From Ureibacillus yapensis (lineage in GTDB: Bacteria > Bacillota > Bacilli > Bacillales_A > Planococcaceae): a DNA stretch of 64,000 bases. The notes beneath the pieces are model-generated. The model was not told the DNA's origin and did no database searches. It saw only the letters and a program-made list of their open reading frames with translations. The position numbers were made by a program, and so were the translations under genes. Location: the NCBI RefSeq assembly GCF_003515775.1, contig NZ_QWEI01000005.1, positions 1 to 64,000 on the forward strand, given 5' to 3'. Shown here piece after piece: positions 59,832 to 64,000 of this stretch; the stretch's first letter is position 1; each line of letters begins with the position of its first letter.

Positions 59832-60791
59832 ATGAGAGAGAATTCATGCTGCAGTGCCGGACTGCAGAGAAATAAACCAAGAGAATCACAGGTTATAAAA
59901 GTTACTCAAGCAGCGAAAAAACTAGGGAGAGATAAACTAGTCTTCATACCGGGCGGAATGTTTAAAATGGGGACTGAAGATCAGGACGGTTTTCCGGCAG
60001 ATGGCGAAGGACCAATTCGTGATGTAACTGTTGATCCCTTCTATATGGATGCCTATGCAGTGACAAATGCAGAATTCAGGGATTTTATAAAGGATACAGG
60101 CTACGTCACAGACGCTGAGAAGTTTGGCTGGTCATTTGTTTTTCATTTACTTTTATCAGAGAAAATGCTGCCGTATGTAAACCAGGCTGTAGCGGGCACA
60201 CCATGGTGGCTGGTTGTGGAAGGGGCAGCATGGAATCACCCGGAAGGCCCCCACTCTTCGATTAAGGACATTATGGATCATCCGGTTGTTCATGTGTCAT
60301 GGAACGATGCAGTTGCTTACTGCAAATGGGCAGGCAAACGGCTTCCTACTGAAGCGGAATGGGAATATGCAGCCCGTGGTGGTTTGGTGCAAAAGCGCTA
60401 TCCTTGGGGAGATGAATTAATGCCCGAAGGAAAACATGCCTGCAATATCTGGCAAGGTGACTTTCCAAGTATGAATACGGAAGAGGACGGCTATCTCGGT
60501 ACAGCTCCTGCAAAGTCATTTCCTCCTAATGGGTACGGACTTTATAATATGTCTGGAAACGTTTGGGAGTGGTGTATGGACTGGTTTACTGACCAGCCTG
60601 ACCAAAAGGGCGGGAATGATAATCCTACAGGTCCGAAACTTGGAATGAGCAGGGTTATTCGCGGAGGTTCATATCTTTGTCATGAATCCTACTGTAGTCG
60701 CTACCGGGTCGCGGCAAGGTCATCCAATACACCAGACAGTTCAACTGGAAATACTGGATTTCGCTGTGTCGTCGATCGACATTCATTTTAG
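59832..60791 (+). CDS. Formylglycine-generating enzyme (SUMF1/FGE family)
   Basis: 319 residues. The FGE-sulfatase fold starts with VFIPGGMFKMGTEDQDG, and contains PVVHVSWNDAVAYCKWAGKR and the C-terminal GGSYLCHESYCSRYRVAARS with the two active-site cysteines Cys283 and Cys288 that bind copper in true FGEs. GNTGFRC ends the core. It oxidises the sulfatase Cys to formylglycine. A Cys-Cys pair occurs at residues 6-7. It is divergent from the sulfatase across 170 bases. GGAGGGGG precedes the ATG. Confidence 0.94.
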   Translation: MRENSCCSAGLQRNKPRESQVIKVTQAAKKLGRDKLVFIPGGMFKMGTEDQDGFPADGEGPIRDVTVDPFYMDAYAVTNAEFRDFIKDTGYVTDAEKFGWSFVFHLLLSEKMLPYVNQAVAGTPWWLVVEGAAWNHPEGPHSSIKDIMDHPVVHVSWNDAVAYCKWAGKRLPTEAEWEYAARGGLVQKRYPWGDELMPEGKHACNIWQGDFPSMNTEEDGYLGTAPAKSFPPNGYGLYNMSGNVWEWCMDWFTDQPDQKGGNDNPTGPKLGMSRVIRGGSYLCHESYCSRYRVAARSSNTPDSSTGNTGFRCVVDRHSF

Positions 60792-60891
60792 CAATCTTTG
60801 ATTGAATAAAATAACTTCCCAATTTAGCGTTTTAGATAAGCAGATAACATCCAGTGCGATAAAGAGTAAAATGGCTATAAAAAAATCTGTC

Positions 60892-61258
60892 TCATCCGAC
60901 AGATTTTTCAACTTGGCACAACAATTCATTAAATTCTTCATGCTCTTCAAACGGAAGACAATGCCCGGAGTGTTCAAACCACACTAGTTGCTTTACTGGT
61001 GCCAAAGGAAATTTTTTCGCCTTCTACCGTACTAACAATCTGACCGACGCCAATATAATCATGATATTCCTGAGCCAGGAGGGAGCCAAGAACACTCCCC
61101 CATGAATGGCCACCAAGTAAAGTTTTTGCTTTCCAAATCCACTACGATAAATTCCCTCTCCAGTTGCCGGTTAAATCCTCTGGCAAACCCAATTTTTGGT
61201 GATAGTGTCACTCTCTTATCCAATTTTAACTTGAAGGATGATAAGTTATAAAATCTAC
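60892..61258 (-). pseudogene. decayed alpha/beta hydrolase
   Basis: Pieces of one hydrolase occur in different frames. RGFNRQLEREFIVVD (N-terminal part) is followed, after a deletion, by LLGGHSWGSVLGSLLAQEY with the nucleophile elbow GHSWG at 61097-61111, and in another frame LVWFEHSGHCLPFEE, with the catalytic-His region, ends at a stop at 60892. The N-terminus with the oxyanion region is missing. The small reading frames called over this stretch are not real genes. Confidence 0.75.
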
Positions 61259-62347
61259 TCAAAGAAGCTCTTGCCAAATCCAAATAGGTTCTTGTAAAAC
61301 AATAGAAGTCAGGTTACGGTTAATTGTCTTTGAATTCACGGTCATTTCGTTGCTAAGCACAATAACCGTAAGATCCTCATCCTGGAGTCGAACAACATAG
61401 TGACGGAAGCCGCTTGGGTATCCGCCGGAATGGCCTACTGCTTTATGCCCCAAAACATCCTGCGTATACCAGCCATACCCATATTGGTATGGAAACTTTG
61501 AAGCATGAGTCGTTCCCATCTGTTTTGTCGTTTCCTCAGATACTAGCAGGTTTTGGCGTAATGCCTCATCAAAGAGTGCCAAATCTTCGGCGGTAGAAAT
61601 AATATCCCCTGCTGCAAATGCTGCGGAATTATCCATACGTGGGCCAGATTCCCCTTCCACATGTCCCTCTGCTGCCGGAGATCCTTCCGGAATAGTGAAC
61701 ATGGAATGATGCATACCACTTGGAATGAATATATGTTCTTCTATATAGTCAGAATATGGTTGCCCGCTTACTTGTTCGATAATGAGTCCAAGGAGTACGT
61801 AACCTGTATTGCTGTAACTGAAGCTCTCTCCTGGAGTAAATTCCAACTGTTCGTTGCGTACAACCTCGATAATATCATTAGGTTCCCAGACTTGACTGTA
61901 ATCAAATTGATAGTCTGGGTTTAGGTAATCCGGAATTCCCGAGCTATGACTTAACAGATGTCCGAGTGTGATGGTATCGGCATTTGGAAAGTTGGGAAAA
62001 TACTTCGCGAGGGGGTCATCCACAGTAAGCATTTGCTTCTCTGCAAGTTGCATGATAGCAACAGCCGTAAACGATTTTGACAACGAAGCGATTTGATATA
62101 AAGTATCCGTGCCATTTTGCACATTAGGGGCAGCCATTCCGTATCCTTTTTTAAATAATAATTCTCCATCCTTAGCAATTAAGACTGCTCCCTGGAATTC
62201 TTGATTTGACAAATACTGATCGATTTGTTCGGGAATGCTTCCGGATAAATTTCCATGATTGTCACGACCGAACGCTAACAAAGAAGCACCACCTAAGACT
62301 CCGAGTGTTAAAACGAAAATTAGGGCAATTTTAAAAAACTTTCTCAT
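61259..62347 (-). CDS. Beta-lactamase-fold serine hydrolase (penicillin-binding-protein-like)
   Basis: 362 residues from the ATG at 62347 (AGAGG eight bases upstream). An N-terminal signal or anchor (about 5-25), then a class C beta-lactamase/DD-peptidase fold with SxxK at 88-91 (SLSK), YSN at 178-180 and HSG at 306-308 in place of KTG. Such proteins are esterases, DD-peptidases or D-amino-acid amidases; which one applies cannot be told here. The final 10 residues run up to the hydrolase pseudogene and may be altered by the same decay. Confidence 0.88.
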   Translation of the reverse strand: MRKFFKIALIFVLTLGVLGGASLLAFGRDNHGNLSGSIPEQIDQYLSNQEFQGAVLIAKDGELLFKKGYGMAAPNVQNGTDTLYQIASLSKSFTAVAIMQLAEKQMLTVDDPLAKYFPNFPNADTITLGHLLSHSSGIPDYLNPDYQFDYSQVWEPNDIIEVVRNEQLEFTPGESFSYSNTGYVLLGLIIEQVSGQPYSDYIEEHIFIPSGMHHSMFTIPEGSPAAEGHVEGESGPRMDNSAAFAAGDIISTAEDLALFDEALRQNLLVSEETTKQMGTTHASKFPYQYGYGWYTQDVLGHKAVGHSGGYPSGFRHYVVRLQDEDLTVIVLSNEMTVNSKTINRNLTSIVLQEPIWIWQELL

Positions 62348-62496
62348 AAGGCCAACCTCTTCTCTTTTTAGTTGATTCAAAGAATCATAGAAAATCTCCA
62401 TTTATTTTTTGGGGATTCAAATAAGCAGGTTGAAAGAAAGACTGGGGTTCAGGCTGAAAGCAACTTATTTAATTCCTTCAATTATTTTTTAGAAAA

Positions 62497-63315
62497 CTAA
62501 ATCTGCTTCTCAAACAGCAGATGACGATCGTTATATTTCGCAATCTGTCTCAGCAGGACTAGATTAATAATCAAAATAATAGTACTTAGGATGACCATCA
62601 AGCCTAGCCCGAGAAAAAATAAGCCGCTTACTTGGCCAATGAGTATCCCTAAAACAGGCAGAACGATAATTCCTCCTAAGTTTGTCGCTTCTTGATATGT
62701 TTTTACCCTTGAGGATATGAGAACGTTCAATAGAATCGTCAAAATCAGAACCATTGGCAAAAGAAGAAGTACTAATACAATCCAGTTCATAGAAGGAAAA
62801 ATAAGTTCCTTGAAGGTAGAGTAGGATAACCCATTGATGATAATGCCGCTTAGTATAAAACTGATCAAGGAAACACTAAAAGCAGGAATAAAAGATGATA
62901 AGATTTTAGAAATAAATAATTCCTTAACAGTAATCGGAGCAAATAATAAACTCTCCAATGTTTTTCGTTCTTTTTCTCCAACGAGACTGTTCGCTGCTAT
63001 GGTTGATGCTGTGATAACAGGGATTAAAAGAAATAACGATACCATCATATAGTTAACAAACAGGTATACTAACTGTTCTTTTAAAGAAAATGCGAGAATT
63101 TCCTCGTTTCCAACTTTCAATAGAAATTTATCCAACATTTTTTGGGTACCTGTATCCAACTCAAAATCAAAGTACAGGATTGTAGACACAACACCTGCAG
63201 GAATAATAAGAGAAAAGATAACAGGGATTAAGATTATCGTAAGCAAAAGTGTTTTACTTCTGAAAATATCCTTTATATCTTTTTTGGTAATAGCCTTCAA
63301 AACAGTCCTATTCAT
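62497..63315 (-). CDS. ABC-2 type exporter permease
   Basis: 272 residues with six membrane segments, including a long first extracellular loop (about 48-85) and LVGEKERKTLESLLFAPITVKEL, the coupling motif of ABC-2/NatB-like permeases. It pairs with the ATPase gene upstream, whose stop it overlaps by eight bases. The substrate is unknown. AAGGAG lies eight bases before the ATG. Confidence 0.88.
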   Translation of the reverse strand: MNRTVLKAITKKDIKDIFRSKTLLLTIILIPVIFSLIIPAGVVSTILYFDFELDTGTQKMLDKFLLKVGNEEILAFSLKEQLVYLFVNYMMVSLFLLIPVITASTIAANSLVGEKERKTLESLLFAPITVKELFISKILSSFIPAFSVSLISFILSGIIINGLSYSTFKELIFPSMNWIVLVLLLLPMVLILTILLNVLISSRVKTYQEATNLGGIIVLPVLGILIGQVSGLFFLGLGLMVILSTIILIINLVLLRQIAKYNDRHLLFEKQI

Positions 63316-64000
63316 TGTTCCGACTCCTTATCATAAAATAGATGGATTCTAAATCCTGTTCTTCTATTGCGACGGAATGAATCCAATGTTCAAGGAGAAT
63401 ATTTTTTAAAAGCGGTGAAATCTCGTCTTTGTGATTTACTGTCACTCGGATATGATTATTTTCTAATTGCTCACATGGAAATCCAGATACATTTCCATTC
63501 TCTATTTTCATATTGGTATGGATGTTGAGTTTAATATGAGTAGAATACTTTTCTTGCAATTGTAAAAGTGAACCGCTATCGATGATATGTCCGTTATCCA
63601 AAAAGGCAAAGGAACTGCAAACATTTTCTAATTGGTGTAGAACATGAGAGCAAATAAGCACAGTAGTTCCATTTTGATAGTTATATTCTTTTAAATAGGA
63701 CAAAACCATGGATATCCCGTCCGGATCCAACCCATTCGTCGGCTCATCTAAATACAGGATGCTCGGTTCATGCAAGAGTGCCTTTGCCAGTGCCAGTCTT
63801 TTTTTCATACCTGTACTATATGTACCTATGGGTTTAGATTTATGATCATCAAGTCCGAATTGTCTTAATAAATCATAGATGCGTGATTTGTTTTTAACTC
63901 CATAAATATCAGCAAAAAATGCGAGATTTTCAACTGCATTCATTTGGTGGTAGAGCCCGGCACTTTCCGTAACAATTCCTGTAACTTTTCTTATTTCATG
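63308..64000 (-). CDS. ABC exporter ATPase (partial, continues beyond the right edge)
   Basis: The C-terminal 230 codons of an ATP-binding subunit. The open frame continues past the internal ATG at 63943 (RKVTGIVTESAGLYHQMNAV) to the end of the window, so the start and Walker A lie outside. Visible are the Q-loop region, the signature YSTGMKKRLALAKALL, Walker B SILYLDEPTNGLDP and the switch His in LICSHV. The C-terminal extension of about 80 residues is typical of exporter ATPases of the CcmA/NatA type. Confidence 0.9.
   Translation of the reverse strand, partial: HEIRKVTGIVTESAGLYHQMNAVENLAFFADIYGVKNKSRIYDLLRQFGLDDHKSKPIGTYSTGMKKRLALAKALLHEPSILYLDEPTNGLDPDGISMVLSYLKEYNYQNGTTVLICSHVLHQLENVCSSFAFLDNGHIIDSGSLLQLQEKYSTHIKLNIHTNMKIENGNVSGFPCEQLENNHIRVTVNHKDEISPLLKNILLEHWIHSVAIEEQDLESIYFMIRSRNNE

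Noticed and set aside
61059-61283. A 74-codon ORF and neighbouring small frames around 60.8-61.3 kb
   Set aside because: They are pieces of the decayed alpha/beta hydrolase in shifted frames, not separate genes.

Overview
This window is the replication-origin neighbourhood of a low-GC, Gram-positive, spore-forming member of the Bacillales. Gene content and protein style (gyrAB-recF-yaaA-dnaN-dnaA-oriC-rpmH-rnpA-yidC-jag-mnmE-mnmG-rsmG-noc-parAB, a yyaC spore gene, walRKHIJ, a sphericase-like subtilisin) point to the Planococcaceae/Lysinibacillus-Solibacillus-Ureibacillus side of the order. I infer this from gene order and motifs and have not run a search.

Layout. Positions 1-300 hold the promoter and 5' leader of an rRNA operon that runs off the left edge. 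From 304 to 10543 all genes lie on the minus strand, away from oriC: an HD-GYP-like protein, gyrA, gyrB, recF, yaaA, dnaN and dnaA. oriC is bipartite: a large DnaA-box array lies upstream of dnaA (10.7-11.0 kb), and a second block with DnaA-trios lies between dnaA and dnaN (9.07-9.20 kb). From 11.18 to 51.5 kb almost everything is on the plus strand: ribosomal and tRNA-modification genes, noc/parA/parB with parS sites, mscS, ychF, rpsF-ssb-rpsR, yybS-gdpP-rplI-dnaC, purA, a chemoreceptor, an M23 peptidase, the essential walRKHIJ operon, htrA and rlmH. The head-on exceptions are yyaC and a small island of a subtilase plus two DUF3267 proteins (25.0-27.8 kb).

From 51.5 kb to the right edge the character changes. 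Genes are mostly minus strand (head-on to the fork), spaced by decayed gene remnants, and accessory: a sulfurtransferase, an M20 amidohydrolase with a YfcC-type carrier, a second secreted subtilase, a sulfatase divergent from its own formylglycine-generating enzyme, a penicillin-binding-like serine hydrolase, and an ABC exporter cut by the right edge.

How it works together. The core block couples initiation (DnaA, DnaN, DnaC helicase, gyrase), segregation (ParAB/parS), nucleoid occlusion (Noc), cell-wall homeostasis (WalRK, M23) and second-messenger control (GdpP for c-di-AMP). DnaA-box clusters also occur away from oriC, between jag and mnmE and between htrA and rlmH. Several structured repeats are scattered through the core. 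The most notable is a five-unit tandem array in the purA 3' UTR whose unit includes the last codons of purA. I saw no CRISPR array, prophage, insertion sequence or obvious new defence system; the most novel-looking items are listed as findings with their limits.
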